64,000 nucleotides of DNA, taken from assembly GCA_002689995.1 (NCBI GenBank), contig NZIV01000011.1, positions 33,025 to 97,024 on the forward strand. The letters are read 5' to 3'. Each line of letters opens with the position of its first letter. Position 1 is the first letter of the stretch. Below, in pieces: positions 9,520 through 20,060 of this stretch. Under the pieces are notes generated by a model, which was not told the DNA's origin, did not search any database, and saw only the letters and a program-made list of their open reading frames with translations. The position numbers and the translations under genes are program-made. The DNA is from Fidelibacterota bacterium. Its GTDB lineage: Bacteria > Fidelibacterota > Marinisomatia > SCGC-AAA003-L08 > GCA-2689995.

Positions 9520-12414
9520 ATGGCTATAAAATTTATTATATCTTTATTTTTTATAATATCATTATCTTTCTCTTCACAATATACAAATATTCAAAATTTT
9601 AAATTTATTGACGGATTATCAAGTAATAACGTTACTGACATAACTATTGATGAAAAAAACAGAATTTGGTTAGGTACTTACAATGGAATTTCTATGTTTA
9701 ATGGAAATTCATTCCAAAACTTTTATAATGATGAGATAATTACTGAAAAATCAATTAATTGTACCGAATCAAATGAACTTGGTGTATGGTTTGGCACCAA
9801 TAATGCCCTCTTAAAAATGTATGAGAGTGATGCCGGTATTAAAGTTCAAAAGTATTTAGAATTTCCAAATGGAATAATGAGTATTGCTTTAATTGGTAGT
9901 AGAGTTTATGCCTTATCAAAAAACAAATTATTTAGTATAAATACATTAAACAAACAATATAAGGAAATAAATTTTGGAAATATTAAAAAAGTAATTCCAT
10001 ATGAAAAAAAATTAATAGTCACAACAAATTCAATGATTTATTTATACGATATTAAAACAGGAGATAAAAAAATCTTAAAAAAATTCGATTCTGATATTAA
10101 TTTAATTGATTTGAAAGATTCTGAATTGTTCGTTGGTACTAATAGTGGTCTTTATAAATATAAAATTAAAAACTCAAATCTAAGTTTGGACAGACATCTT
10201 TTTAAAAATAAAAATATTAATGCAATCGGACTAACTGAAAATCAAGTATTTGTTTCTGTTGAAAACAAATTATTTAGTTTGAATGAGAGTTTAACAAAAA
10301 ATAAAAATATAAGCATTGAAAATATTAGAAGTATTCAGGCGACGCAAGAAAATATTTTATTTATAGGTTCTTTTGGCGAGGGGTTATATAAAATTGATCC
10401 AAATAGCTTTAAAAATTATTCAGTACTTGAAGGAAAAAATAATGTAAGAGTAAATAGCTCTTTGGAATTTAAAAATGATATTTTTCTTGCAACTGAAAAA
10501 GGATTTTATTCTCAAAAACAAGATGAATTTTTATTTAAAGGAAACATATTTGATATAGAGATTGAAAAAGATAATATAATTTGGCTTGCAACTCAAAAAG
10601 GAATTTATACTTATGCTAATAATAAAATAAAAAAAATAAAATTAGAAGGTATTGAGTCTAATATTATTGTGTTATCAATAATGATTGATAAAATGGGTAT
10701 TAAATGGTTTGGTACTACTAAAGGGCTTATTAAATATGATGATAGAAAACAAAATAAATTTATCTATCTATATAATACAGCAGATGGATTAATTTCAAAT
10801 GTAATATATGATATTTGTCAAATTCCAGGTGGAATTGCCGCAACCAGTTCTAATGGGATTACTTATTTTAAAAATTATAAAAATATAATACCTCTAGAGT
10901 ACACATCTGATGAGTATAACTCCTGTGTTTATGACTATGATAGCGGTTTATTATGGGCATCAACAACACAGTCTGGTATAAAAAAAATTGATATAGAAAC
11001 TGGCGAAATTATTGAATCTTATTCTACCTCTAATGGATTAAATAATAATGAAATATTTAATTTAATAATTGATGATAATTCAACATTATATGTATCGACT
11101 GATGGAGGAGGTGTTTCAATTTATAATGGAGAGGTCTGGAGTAGTTTAGATTCACGAGATGGATTAGTAAATAATACAGTATATCATGTTTATATAGCTA
11201 GAAATGGGGATTCTGTAGTTTCTACGAAATCAGGATATTCCATATATAGTCCTAAAACTACAAATTCTAATATAAAAATAAATCAAATAATTGGAGCTAC
11301 AAAAAATAGGAACTCCTTTTCTGTTCAGGAGGGAAATAAAGTATTTATCAATTTATCGCCTGTAGATTATATAACTAATCCTCAAAAATATATTTTTAGA
11401 TATAATTTAGGAAATGAATGGCAATACAGTTTCGGAAATACTAATATTGAAATAAATGCATATAAAAGTGGGACATACAATATTAATGTGGAATTCATAG
11501 ATAGAGATTTAAATGTTAGTGAATCAGAAAAAGTAAAACTTGTTGTGCTTAAACCTTGGTATCTCAGAACAAATATAGCAGTTCCACTATATGGCGGAAC
11601 CTTAATTCTACTTATCACAACAATTTTCTCATTATTACAATTTTTCAAAAAACGTAAAGAAAGTGAAGCCCTGAAGGAGGCAGATTTAAAGCGACAGTAT
11701 GAAGAAATGGAAGAAGCTAGGAAATTCCAAATGGGTATGTTGCCAGATAAAACTCCTGCGGTGTTAAATTTAGATATAGCTACTCATATCAATACTGCCG
11801 ATGAAGTTGGAGGCGATTATTATGATTTCTTTATCCAAAAAAAATCAAATTCTTTAATTGTTGCAATTGGCGACGCAACGGGACATGGTATGATTGCCGG
11901 AAATATTGTTTCTATTACCAAAGCTGGATTAAATAGTGTAAACTTTGAATCTCCAATTAATGAAATCTTGGAAAACTTAAATAAAATAATAAAAAAAGTT
12001 GGTATTGGTCGAAATAGAATGTGTTTGAATATTTGTCATGTTACAGATAGTAGTTTTGAAATTTGTTCTGCAGGAATGCCACCAACTTATCTATTTAAGA
12101 GAGAGTCTAATACAATTGAAGAAGTAATGATTAGTGGACTACCTGCAGGTTCATTAAAGAATAGTAAATATTCAAGTGAAAAGTTTGATTTTAATAAAAA
12201 TGACATTTTAGTTATGATTACTGATGGTCTTCCAGAATGTGAAAATTCTAATGGTGAATATATTGGTTATGAGAGAATTAAGGAAACAATCCTTAATAAT
12301 TCAGATAAATCTGCAGGTGAAATTAAAAGTAATTTAGCTAATTTAGGGAAAAATTGGATGGCTGGAAGTCCAATTACCGACGATATTACATTTGTTGTAA
12401 TTAAGAAATGTTAA
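9520..12414 (+). CDS. Two-component-propeller sensor with SpoIIE/RsbU phosphatase domain
   Basis: This 964-residue membrane sensor has a signal peptide, then repeated propeller blades of the type IWLGTYNGISMFNG over about residues 20-590, a Y_Y_Y-type beta domain (about 600-680), one membrane helix around residues 690-710, a short coiled coil and a C-terminal PP2C/SpoIIE serine phosphatase. Metal-binding motifs are GGDYYDFF, GDATGHGM, ITDGLPE and DDITFVVIK. In partner-switching systems such a phosphatase dephosphorylates a STAS anti-antagonist in response to a signal, and here the propeller would sense something in the periplasm. The three following genes supply kinase, STAS protein and a cyclase. 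It starts 55 bases after the receptor gene ends. Confidence 0.9.
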   Translation: MAIKFIISLFFIISLSFSSQYTNIQNFKFIDGLSSNNVTDITIDEKNRIWLGTYNGISMFNGNSFQNFYNDEIITEKSINCTESNELGVWFGTNNALLKMYESDAGIKVQKYLEFPNGIMSIALIGSRVYALSKNKLFSINTLNKQYKEINFGNIKKVIPYEKKLIVTTNSMIYLYDIKTGDKKILKKFDSDINLIDLKDSELFVGTNSGLYKYKIKNSNLSLDRHLFKNKNINAIGLTENQVFVSVENKLFSLNESLTKNKNISIENIRSIQATQENILFIGSFGEGLYKIDPNSFKNYSVLEGKNNVRVNSSLEFKNDIFLATEKGFYSQKQDEFLFKGNIFDIEIEKDNIIWLATQKGIYTYANNKIKKIKLEGIESNIIVLSIMIDKMGIKWFGTTKGLIKYDDRKQNKFIYLYNTADGLISNVIYDICQIPGGIAATSSNGITYFKNYKNIIPLEYTSDEYNSCVYDYDSGLLWASTTQSGIKKIDIETGEIIESYSTSNGLNNNEIFNLIIDDNSTLYVSTDGGGVSIYNGEVWSSLDSRDGLVNNTVYHVYIARNGDSVVSTKSGYSIYSPKTTNSNIKINQIIGATKNRNSFSVQEGNKVFINLSPVDYITNPQKYIFRYNLGNEWQYSFGNTNIEINAYKSGTYNINVEFIDRDLNVSESEKVKLVVLKPWYLRTNIAVPLYGGTLILLITTIFSLLQFFKKRKESEALKEADLKRQYEEMEEARKFQMGMLPDKTPAVLNLDIATHINTADEVGGDYYDFFIQKKSNSLIVAIGDATGHGMIAGNIVSITKAGLNSVNFESPINEILENLNKIIKKVGIGRNRMCLNICHVTDSSFEICSAGMPPTYLFKRESNTIEEVMISGLPAGSLKNSKYSSEKFDFNKNDILVMITDGLPECENSNGEYIGYERIKETILNNSDKSAGEIKSNLANLGKNWMAGSPITDDITFVVIKKC

Positions 12415-12471
12415 AATATAAAAAAATTATTAAATTTTAGTACATTATAACCCTTCAAAATAAGAGATACA

Positions 12472-12894
12472 ATGAAAATTCGAGATTTTACAGAAGTTGA
12501 TTTAAAAATACCAATGCTTCCTGATATGGAAATTGCTGCTACCAAAACTGCAGAAGCAATGGCAGAATATTTATCATTTGATCAGGAAAAAACAGATGAA
12601 ATTAAACTGGCACTAATTGAGGCAACTTTAAATGCATTTGAGCATAGTAAGTCATCTGAAAGATTCGTAGAAATTAAATTTGAAGCAAGTAATGATGAGC
12701 TTACCATTAAAATTCATGATAGAGGCAAGGGATTTGATGAAAATAAGGTTGAGAATCCTGATATTAATAAAAAAATTAAAGCTGATTACAAGAGAGGCTG
12801 GGGAATGTCTCTCATGGAGCAATTAATGGACTCTGTTGAAGTAATTAATGACAAAGATGGTTGTACAATCATTTTAACAAAGGGGAGAGAATAA
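12472..12894 (+). CDS. RsbW-type anti-sigma/serine kinase (HATPase_c_2)
   Basis: This 140-residue protein is a stand-alone GHKL ATPase of the RsbW/SpoIIAB kind. The N-box is EATLNAFEHSKS, followed by DRGKGFD (G1) and KRGWGMSLMEQLMDSVE (G2). Such kinases phosphorylate a STAS antagonist and in many bacteria bind a sigma factor. The STAS partner is the next gene, which starts immediately after this gene's stop. No sigma factor gene is present in the window, so the output target is unknown. Confidence 0.92.
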   Translation: MKIRDFTEVDLKIPMLPDMEIAATKTAEAMAEYLSFDQEKTDEIKLALIEATLNAFEHSKSSERFVEIKFEASNDELTIKIHDRGKGFDENKVENPDINKKIKADYKRGWGMSLMEQLMDSVEVINDKDGCTIILTKGRE

Positions 12895-13236
12895 ATGAGC
12901 TCAGATAGTATTACAGGTGAATTAAAAGATAATGTATTTGTTGTTAAATGTTCGGGATATCTAAATATGGAGTCAGGAGATAGTATTGCTAAATTATGTT
13001 ACGAACAAATTGACAATGGTATAACAAAGTTTTTAATAAATTTAGAAAATACAAAAATGGTAAATAGTATTGGTGTCTCTATATTAATTGAAATTATAGA
13101 GAAATTACAGGATATAGATGGTCAACTAGGATTCTGTAATTTAGCTGCTATTGTCGAAAAAACTTTTAAAATTATGGGACTTACTCAATATTCAACATTA
13201 TTTGGAACCGAATCTGAAGGCGTTGATTCTCTTTAA
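12895..13236 (+). CDS. STAS-domain anti-sigma-factor antagonist
   Basis: This 113-residue single-domain protein of the SpoIIAA/RsbV family has the conserved phosphorylation-site region NTKMVNSIGVSIL, with Ser58 as the likely target of the upstream kinase and the substrate of the upstream SpoIIE-type phosphatase. It begins directly after the kinase gene's stop codon, implying coupled translation and stoichiometric expression. Phosphorylation state would control whether it sequesters the kinase or an alternative partner. Confidence 0.92.
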   Translation: MSSDSITGELKDNVFVVKCSGYLNMESGDSIAKLCYEQIDNGITKFLINLENTKMVNSIGVSILIEIIEKLQDIDGQLGFCNLAAIVEKTFKIMGLTQYSTLFGTESEGVDSL

Positions 13237-13251
13237 ATTTTTTTTATATAA

Positions 13252-15255
13252 ATTCTGAACGACCTTCTTTATAAATATCATATAGAGTCACTTTATGAAT
13301 TAAGTCGAATTCTAACGAAATCTACTCATTTTGAAAAGATTGCTCGTCCAGTTTTTCACCTAATTTTAGGCTCACTTGGATTGTCATATGGTGGAATTTA
13401 CATTAAAAAAAATAATTCAAATAATTTTGATTTATTTATTCAGAGAAATACTGAATTAAATCAATCAGTTTCGATTTCTGAACACACCAAAGAAAACCTT
13501 CTAATGAATCTAGATACAAAATTTGTCAATTCAATTTCATTTAAAGGGCCTAAGTCAAAATTTATTAATCACTTAAAAACACAAAATATTGAAATTTTAA
13601 TACCTCTTATATTTTCAGACGAGTTATTAGGAATAATTGTTTTAAGTAAAAAGTTTTCTAAGGAAGACTTTACTAAAACTGACATAATGTTAATTCAGAT
13701 TATGGGAAATTGTCTTTCAAGTTCATTAAAAAACTCCTCTCTTTTAAATTCGTTAATTTCACAAAAAGAAAAACTTAATAAAACATTATTTGAACTTGAA
13801 ACCTTTTTTGATACAGGTAAATTAATTCAATCTTCAGATAGTGAAGACCAGCTTTTTGAGGATTTACTTATTAGAGCTGTTAGCTTATTAAATGCAAGTG
13901 GTGGTGTGATTTACTTATGTCAAACAGGTTCTCCAATATGTAAGATAGGAGCTTCAATTCATCCTGATGACTCTAAATTAAGAACTGAATTATTTACAAC
14001 AAATTTTGAACCATTTAAAATATGTTCGTACAAGAAATCTGTTTTAATAAAAAATGATGTAAAAGATAAAAAATTAACTAAGTTAGGATGGAAAAATCTA
14101 TTGGTTTCTCCTTTAGTAGGGCCTCAAAAAGTTCATGGATTTTTAATTTTGGGAGAGAAAGAAACCAGGTCTGGTATAATTCATTTTTCTGTAGAGGATA
14201 GTCATATTTTAGAAGTAATATCTATGCAGGCAGGGATTGCGATTGAAAATATGCTCCTCATTCAAAATTTAGAAAAAGAAAAAAAATCTGTAAAAAATAT
14301 TATTCGTAGTATTGGTAGTGGAATAATAACTTTAAATTTAATAGGTGAGGTTGATTCTGTTAATGAAAATACAATTAAAATCCTTGAAAAAAAAGAGAAT
14401 GAACTTTTAAATCATTCTTATTTATTTCTATTTGAAAATAATAATCGCTTGATTGAGCTAACAACTAAATGCATTGAAACTGGTGAATCAGTATTAGAAC
14501 AGAATATATTACTGAATATTGATAATGGACAAAAAAATATCAATTTTACTGCTCGTCCTTTGATTGATTCTAATCAGATTGCAATTGGTGTAATTATAGG
14601 CCTTGAAAATATTACAGAAGAATTAAGAGTCCGAAATACATTTAAAAGATATGTATCTGAATCTATTGTTGATCAAATTATTGAAGACAAGTTAGAACTA
14701 GCTATGGGTGGAAAGTTAATAAATGCAACTATTCTTTTTGCTGATATCAGAGGTTTTACTACGCTATCTGAAAAAATTGAACCAGATGAGGTTGTTGAAT
14801 TACTTAATCATTATTTCACAGAAATGATAGAAATCATTTTCAAAAATGAAGGTACATTGGATAAAATTGTTGGAGATGAATTGATGGTAGTATATGGCTC
14901 TCCAATTGAGATTAAAAATGCAGAAGAAAAAGCTGTAAAAACAGCAATTGAAATGCAAAATAAATTAAAAGAATTAAATAAGATATTAACTCATCCAATA
15001 GAAATCGGAATTGGAATAAATTCAGGTAAAGTAATTAGTGGAAATATAGGGTCAGAAGTTCGATCTGATTTTACTGTAATTGGAGATAATGTAAATCTTG
15101 CTGCAAGACTTTGCTCCTTTGCAAATGCAAAAGAAATTATTATTTCAGAAAACACTAAAAATAATTTATCTTCAAATCAAATAACAAAAGAGCTTCCTCC
15201 ATTTTATGTCAAAGGTAAAAAACATAAAATATCTGCATTTACAGTAAAATTTTAA
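13252..15255 (+). CDS. GAF-GAF-PAS class III adenylate cyclase, non-ATG start
   Basis: This is a cytoplasmic signalling protein of about 667 residues. It has two GAF domains (about residues 20-160 and 190-330), a PAS-like region (about 345-460) and a class III nucleotide cyclase domain (about 485-660). Catalytic motifs are ILFADIRGFTTLSEK (metal Asp), LDKIVGDELMVVYGSP and DFTVIGDNVNLAARL. The first TTG (13381) would cut into GAF1: upstream codons encode YELSRILTKSTHFEKIARPV, which fits the start of a GAF domain. The frame is open back to a TAA at 13249, and the first usable codons are ATT at 13252 and CTG at 13255. It follows the STAS gene by 15 bases, so cAMP production may be the output of the partner switch (inference). 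Confidence 0.85.
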   Translation: MLNDLLYKYHIESLYELSRILTKSTHFEKIARPVFHLILGSLGLSYGGIYIKKNNSNNFDLFIQRNTELNQSVSISEHTKENLLMNLDTKFVNSISFKGPKSKFINHLKTQNIEILIPLIFSDELLGIIVLSKKFSKEDFTKTDIMLIQIMGNCLSSSLKNSSLLNSLISQKEKLNKTLFELETFFDTGKLIQSSDSEDQLFEDLLIRAVSLLNASGGVIYLCQTGSPICKIGASIHPDDSKLRTELFTTNFEPFKICSYKKSVLIKNDVKDKKLTKLGWKNLLVSPLVGPQKVHGFLILGEKETRSGIIHFSVEDSHILEVISMQAGIAIENMLLIQNLEKEKKSVKNIIRSIGSGIITLNLIGEVDSVNENTIKILEKKENELLNHSYLFLFENNNRLIELTTKCIETGESVLEQNILLNIDNGQKNINFTARPLIDSNQIAIGVIIGLENITEELRVRNTFKRYVSESIVDQIIEDKLELAMGGKLINATILFADIRGFTTLSEKIEPDEVVELLNHYFTEMIEIIFKNEGTLDKIVGDELMVVYGSPIEIKNAEEKAVKTAIEMQNKLKELNKILTHPIEIGIGINSGKVISGNIGSEVRSDFTVIGDNVNLAARLCSFANAKEIIISENTKNNLSSNQITKELPPFYVKGKKHKISAFTVKF

Positions 15256-15330
15256 AAGATTATTACATCCAAAATTGCAAAAATATTTTTAATTTTCAAC
15301 TATAAATTTTGTATAAAAAAGTAGGCTTAC

Positions 15331-17112
15331 ATGGATAATAAAATTTCACAAAAACTAAATCAAATTCGTTCTTGGATGGAATCAAAAAAAATAGATGCAT
15401 TTATAATTCCACATGATGATGAATATATGTCAGAGTATCTCCCTCCTCAGAATGAAAGACTTGAGTGGGCAACAGGATTTAATGGCTCTGCTGGTGTTGC
15501 CGTTGTAACAATAGATAAAGCCGCGATATTTGTTGATGGTCGTTATACAGTCCAAGTTGGAAATCAAGTGGATAGAAAATATTTTGAAATTAAACATTTA
15601 ATTGAGAATCCATATTTAAAATGGATTGAAGCGAATATAGATAGTGAAGGAAAAATTGGTTATGATTCCAAATTACACACTAATAATTGGCTAGAAAGTT
15701 CAAAAAAAATATTAAATAATGGACATTTATTTATAGCTATAGAGGATAATCCTATTGATATAAATTGGGAAAATAGACCAAAAAAAATAGTTGATAAGGC
15801 TATTTTATTAGATGAGAAATATTCTGGTAAATCCTGTGAATCAAAGCGTAATGATATTGCAAAAAAAATAAAAGATAATAATTTAGATGGAGTTTTGATA
15901 ACAGCTTTAGATTCGATATGCTGGCTTTTAAATATACGTGGAAATGATGTTCCTTGTAATCCTGTATTACTTTCTCATCTGATGATTTATTCAAATAGTG
16001 ATGTTGATTTATTTATTGAAGAGTCAAAAATCCCTGAAGGATTTGATTTACATGTAGGTTCTGGTGTAAACGTTTTTTCAATGAATGAATTAAAGTCAAG
16101 AATATCAAGCCATTCCGGTAAAAAAATCGGATTTGATATGAATAAAGGAAATTTATGGTTATTTGATTGCATGAAATCTAGCGGTGCAAAAGTAACACAT
16201 TTTATAGATCCATGTACTTTGCCAAAAGCATGTAAAAATAAGGTCGAAGCTCAAGGGATGCGTGATTGCCATGTACGTGATGCTGTTGCAGTTTCTAAAT
16301 TTTTAGCCTGGATTGAAAGAAAAGTTACAAATGGTAAGTTACTTGATGAAGGGGCACTTTCTGATAAGTTAGAAGATTTTCGTAAACAAGGTGATAAATT
16401 TATGGGAATTAGTTTTGATACAATTTCTGCTGTCGCAGGCAATGCTGCAATGTGTCATTATAAGCATTCTAATGAAGATATTCCTGCAAAGATGAAAATG
16501 AATTCAATATATTTAGTAGATAGTGGAGGACAATACTTGGATGGTACCACTGATGTGACTAGAACTATCGCAATTGGAAAACCGAGCGATTCTGCTAAAA
16601 AAGCATTTACTTTAGTTTTAAAAGGACACATAGCACTTGGCCGAGCTATTTTCCCAGAAGGAACATCTGGGATGCAGCTAGACCCATTAGCACGTCAGTT
16701 TTTATGGCAATATGGGATGGACTATGATCATGGAACAGGGCATGGAGTAGGAAGTTTTTTGAATGTTCATGAAGGTCCACAAGGTATCGGTAAAAAAGGA
16801 AGTAAGGTGCCATTAAGAAATGGTATGGTTATCTCAAATGAACCAGGATATTATGAAGCAGATACATATGGATTTAGATGTGAGAATTTAGTTTTAGTTG
16901 TTGATAAGAAGTCTCCAGGGAGTTTAAATACTTTAGGTTTCGAAGATTTAACCATGGTACCATTTGATAAAAATTTATTGGATTTGGATATGATGAATGA
17001 TTTAGAAATTGAATGGTTAAATGATTATCATCAAAAAGTCTGGGATAAAATATCACCATCTCTGTTGGGTAAAGATTTGGAGTGGTTAAAAACTCAAACA
17101 GAAAAAATCTGA
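15331..17112 (+). CDS. pepP: Xaa-Pro aminopeptidase (M24B)
   Basis: This 593-residue cytosolic aminopeptidase removes N-terminal residues preceding proline. It has two creatinase-like N-terminal domains (about 1-310) and a C-terminal pita-bread metallopeptidase domain. Expected metal ligands and active-site residues are seen in LVDSGGQYLDGTTDVTRT, DYDHGTGHGVGSFLNVHEG, MVISNEPGYYE and FRCENL. The length is that of the long aminopeptidase P type. It stands alone between the cyclase and the convergent sulfate gene. The symbol is used in the family sense. Confidence 0.93.
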   Translation: MDNKISQKLNQIRSWMESKKIDAFIIPHDDEYMSEYLPPQNERLEWATGFNGSAGVAVVTIDKAAIFVDGRYTVQVGNQVDRKYFEIKHLIENPYLKWIEANIDSEGKIGYDSKLHTNNWLESSKKILNNGHLFIAIEDNPIDINWENRPKKIVDKAILLDEKYSGKSCESKRNDIAKKIKDNNLDGVLITALDSICWLLNIRGNDVPCNPVLLSHLMIYSNSDVDLFIEESKIPEGFDLHVGSGVNVFSMNELKSRISSHSGKKIGFDMNKGNLWLFDCMKSSGAKVTHFIDPCTLPKACKNKVEAQGMRDCHVRDAVAVSKFLAWIERKVTNGKLLDEGALSDKLEDFRKQGDKFMGISFDTISAVAGNAAMCHYKHSNEDIPAKMKMNSIYLVDSGGQYLDGTTDVTRTIAIGKPSDSAKKAFTLVLKGHIALGRAIFPEGTSGMQLDPLARQFLWQYGMDYDHGTGHGVGSFLNVHEGPQGIGKKGSKVPLRNGMVISNEPGYYEADTYGFRCENLVLVVDKKSPGSLNTLGFEDLTMVPFDKNLLDLDMMNDLEIEWLNDYHQKVWDKISPSLLGKDLEWLKTQTEKI

Positions 17113-17144
17113 AAAATAAAATAAAAATATATTTATATCTTTAT

Positions 17145-18821
17145 TTAATTAATATACCCAAAATATTTGAGTTTACTGAGAATCTGATCAACTAATATTT
17201 CAGGTTCTTCACCACTAGAATTAATGATAATTTCTGGATTAATTGGTTCCTCATAAGGGTCACTGATACCTGTAAATTCTTTAATTTTACCTTCTCGTGC
17301 TAGTGCATACAGTCCTTTTACATCTCGCTCTTCACAGACTGCTAAGGTCGTATTAACATGAATCTCAATATATCCTCCAAATGATTGGATTATTTCTCTG
17401 TTAAATTGTCTATCAGCTTCATAAGGAGCAATTGGAGCACAAATAGCAATTCCATTATTTTTTGTAATTTCACTTGCTACATAGCCAATACGTCGAACAT
17501 TCACAGACCTATGCTCTTTCGAAAATCCTAATTCACTAGATAAATGAGTTCTGACAATGTCACCATCTAATAATGTAACAGGCCTTCTACCGTCTTCTAG
17601 CAGTTTTATCATCAAGCCATTAGCTAATGTTGATTTACCAGAGCCAGATAAACCTGAAAAGAAGACCGTAAATCCACGTTTGATTTTTTTGGGATAAGAT
17701 TTTCGAAGTTCTTTAACAACTTCTGGGTATGAAAACCATTGTGGAAAATCTAAGCCTAAATCTAATCTACGTCTTAATTCTGTTCCAGAAATATTTAGAG
17801 TTTTTTCACCTTTGGGGACATTATCAATTGGTATATAAGATTGACTTTTTTCACCAAAGACCATCATTTTAAAAGGTACCATTTTGATTCCTATTTCATC
17901 TTCAACCTTTTTCATTAAATCTTGGGCATCATATGGACCATAAAATGGATTTCCATTACTATCATTTCCTGGACCTGCATGATCGCGGCCAACAATAAAA
18001 TGTGTGCAGCCATAATTTTTTCGAATTAATGCATGCCAAATAGCTTCTCTTGGGCCTGCCATTCTCATAGCTAATGGAAGTAAAGAGAGAGTTGCAGAAT
18101 TATTTGGATATTTTTTTATAATTTCTTGATAACAACGAACACGAGTAAAATGGTCAACATCACCGGGTTTAGTCATGCCTATAACTGGATGTATTAATAG
18201 TCCTGCATTTTCGGTTTGAGCAGCTAGTTTTGTAATTTCTACGTGAGCTCTATGCATTGGATTTCTAGTTTGGAATGCAACAACTCTATTCCATTTATTT
18301 TTATCTATAATCTTTTTTTGTTGTAGAGGTGTTAATCGTAAATTGGGATAATCATAATGTTTTGGTAATGAAATTCCACGAATTTTACCACCAATATAAA
18401 ATTTTTGTACTTCGTTATTTAAATAATTTACTGCAGGATGTTTTATATCTGTTGATCCAAAAACTTTTTGTGCTTCTTCTTCTTTATTTGGTATCCAAAT
18501 AGACGAAACATCTAAAATTGCTAATGAAAACCCTTCTTTATCTTTAAGTGTAATTTTATCACCTAATTTTATTGAATTTGCAAATTTCTCTTTAACATCA
18601 AGATTAATAGGTATTGGCCAAATTGAACCATTATGAAGTCTCATATTATCTAAAACAGATTGATAATCATCTTGATTTAAAAATCCATTTAAGGGGTAAA
18701 AACCCCCATTTAGTATTAATTCTAAATCACATATTTGCCTTTCAGAAAGGATATGTGATGGATAGAGACTAGATTCTGATTTGAGTAATTTATATTCTAA
18801 TTCTGAGGCAAGTGCCTGCAT
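17145..18821 (-). CDS. Bifunctional sulfate adenylyltransferase / APS kinase
   Basis: This 558-residue fusion makes PAPS from sulfate in two steps. The N-terminal part (about 1-375) is ATP sulfurylase with VVAFQTRNPMHRAHVEI and FIVGRDHAGPG. The C-terminal part (about 380-558) is APS kinase with the P-loop VFFSGLSGSGKSTLANG and the substrate region RRIGYVASE. The kinase P-loop is intact, so the domain is likely active. The divergent neighbour is a CysQ-type phosphatase that recycles PAP, giving a coherent PAPS metabolism pair. No PAPS reductase or sulfotransferase lies nearby. Confidence 0.95.
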   Translation of the reverse strand: MQALASELEYKLLKSESSLYPSHILSERQICDLELILNGGFYPLNGFLNQDDYQSVLDNMRLHNGSIWPIPINLDVKEKFANSIKLGDKITLKDKEGFSLAILDVSSIWIPNKEEEAQKVFGSTDIKHPAVNYLNNEVQKFYIGGKIRGISLPKHYDYPNLRLTPLQQKKIIDKNKWNRVVAFQTRNPMHRAHVEITKLAAQTENAGLLIHPVIGMTKPGDVDHFTRVRCYQEIIKKYPNNSATLSLLPLAMRMAGPREAIWHALIRKNYGCTHFIVGRDHAGPGNDSNGNPFYGPYDAQDLMKKVEDEIGIKMVPFKMMVFGEKSQSYIPIDNVPKGEKTLNISGTELRRRLDLGLDFPQWFSYPEVVKELRKSYPKKIKRGFTVFFSGLSGSGKSTLANGLMIKLLEDGRRPVTLLDGDIVRTHLSSELGFSKEHRSVNVRRIGYVASEITKNNGIAICAPIAPYEADRQFNREIIQSFGGYIEIHVNTTLAVCEERDVKGLYALAREGKIKEFTGISDPYEEPINPEIIINSSGEEPEILVDQILSKLKYFGYIN

Positions 18822-19109
18822 GTAAAATACTCCTTAAAATTAAAAATAATGATAGAAATACAATTAATAATCTATTACTTACACGTTAACAGATTCTAAA
18901 TGATTAAAATTAATTATGTAACGATTTAATTCAGAATTAATTTGATAAGATTCTCTAATAAATTTTTTTTAAATAAAAATAATGATTTTTTTATTCGAAA
19001 GTAATTTAGATTTGATTTTATTAAATATTATAAAATCATGAAAATTTTTAAAGGTTTAAGTGGTGAGATTGAAATAATTTATAGCCAGTTTATAAAAAAT
19101 AATATATTA

Positions 19110-19898
19110 ATGAATTCTATTTTAAAAGACACAATTAAAGCAGTAAAAAATGCTGGTAAAATTATTAGTAGTTTTTATCTTTCTGAATATGAAGTAAATC
19201 AAAAAGGAAAAGGAAATCCTGTTACCGAAGTAGATTTACTAACTGATTCATATTTAAAAAAATATTTTACTGAAAGATATCCTGATTATGGCTGGCTTTC
19301 TGAAGAAACAAGAGATTCTAAAGAAAGATTAAATAAAGATCGGGTTTGGGTTGTTGACCCACTAGATGGAACAAAAGAATTTATTGAAGGAGTACCCAAC
19401 TTTGCAGTTAGTATTGCCCTAATAGAATATAGAAAACCAATTTTAGGAGTAATATACAATCCAATTACAAAAGATTTATACACTGCAATAAAAGGATTAG
19501 GAATGAAATTCAATGATAAAAAATCTACTATTTGTCAAAAAAATAATTTAATTGAGCTTAATATTTTAAATAGCCGATCAGAGACTAAAAAAGGATTATG
19601 GGAACCTTATAAATCTGAATTTAAAGAGTTAGTGCCATTTGGAAGTATTGCTCTTAAACTGGCTATGGTAGCAGCAAATCAAGGTGATTTCGTAGGATCT
19701 CTGCAGCCAAAAAATGAGTGGGATATATGCGCAGGCCATTGTTTGATAAATGAAGCTGGTGGTAAGTTATTATCTACAGAGAGTAAAGAAATTATTTACA
19801 ATAAAAAAAATACACTAACTAGACCAGGATTAGTCGCAGGTAATCAAATAGTTGTTGATAAATTCTTAGAACTATCAAAAATAAATAAATTTAAATAA
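19110..19898 (+). CDS. cysQ: 3'(2'),5'-bisphosphate nucleotidase
   Basis: This member of the inositol-monophosphatase superfamily hydrolyses the PAP left over when PAPS is used. Motifs are LSEETRD, WVVDPLDGTKEFIEG (metal Asp residues) and NEWDICAGHCLINEAGG. I chose the ATG at 19110 because NSILKDTIKAVKNAGKII is the usual start of the family; an in-frame ATG at 19038 would add 24 residues with no family match. It is divergent from the PAPS synthase gene, with a gap of about 290 bases that may hold both promoters. Confidence 0.9.
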   Translation: MNSILKDTIKAVKNAGKIISSFYLSEYEVNQKGKGNPVTEVDLLTDSYLKKYFTERYPDYGWLSEETRDSKERLNKDRVWVVDPLDGTKEFIEGVPNFAVSIALIEYRKPILGVIYNPITKDLYTAIKGLGMKFNDKKSTICQKNNLIELNILNSRSETKKGLWEPYKSEFKELVPFGSIALKLAMVAANQGDFVGSLQPKNEWDICAGHCLINEAGGKLLSTESKEIIYNKKNTLTRPGLVAGNQIVVDKFLELSKINKFK

Positions 19899-20060
19899 TA
19901 TTTATACAATAGATAGTATTAATTTGTAAGAACATTATTATTGATTAGATTATAAAAAACATAAATATAAGAACAGAAATCAATTCTATTTATTTTGTAG
20001 AAAACTTTAGTAAAATTTAACCGTGAAGAATGCAACTATTTATATTAATCGAGGAGTATT

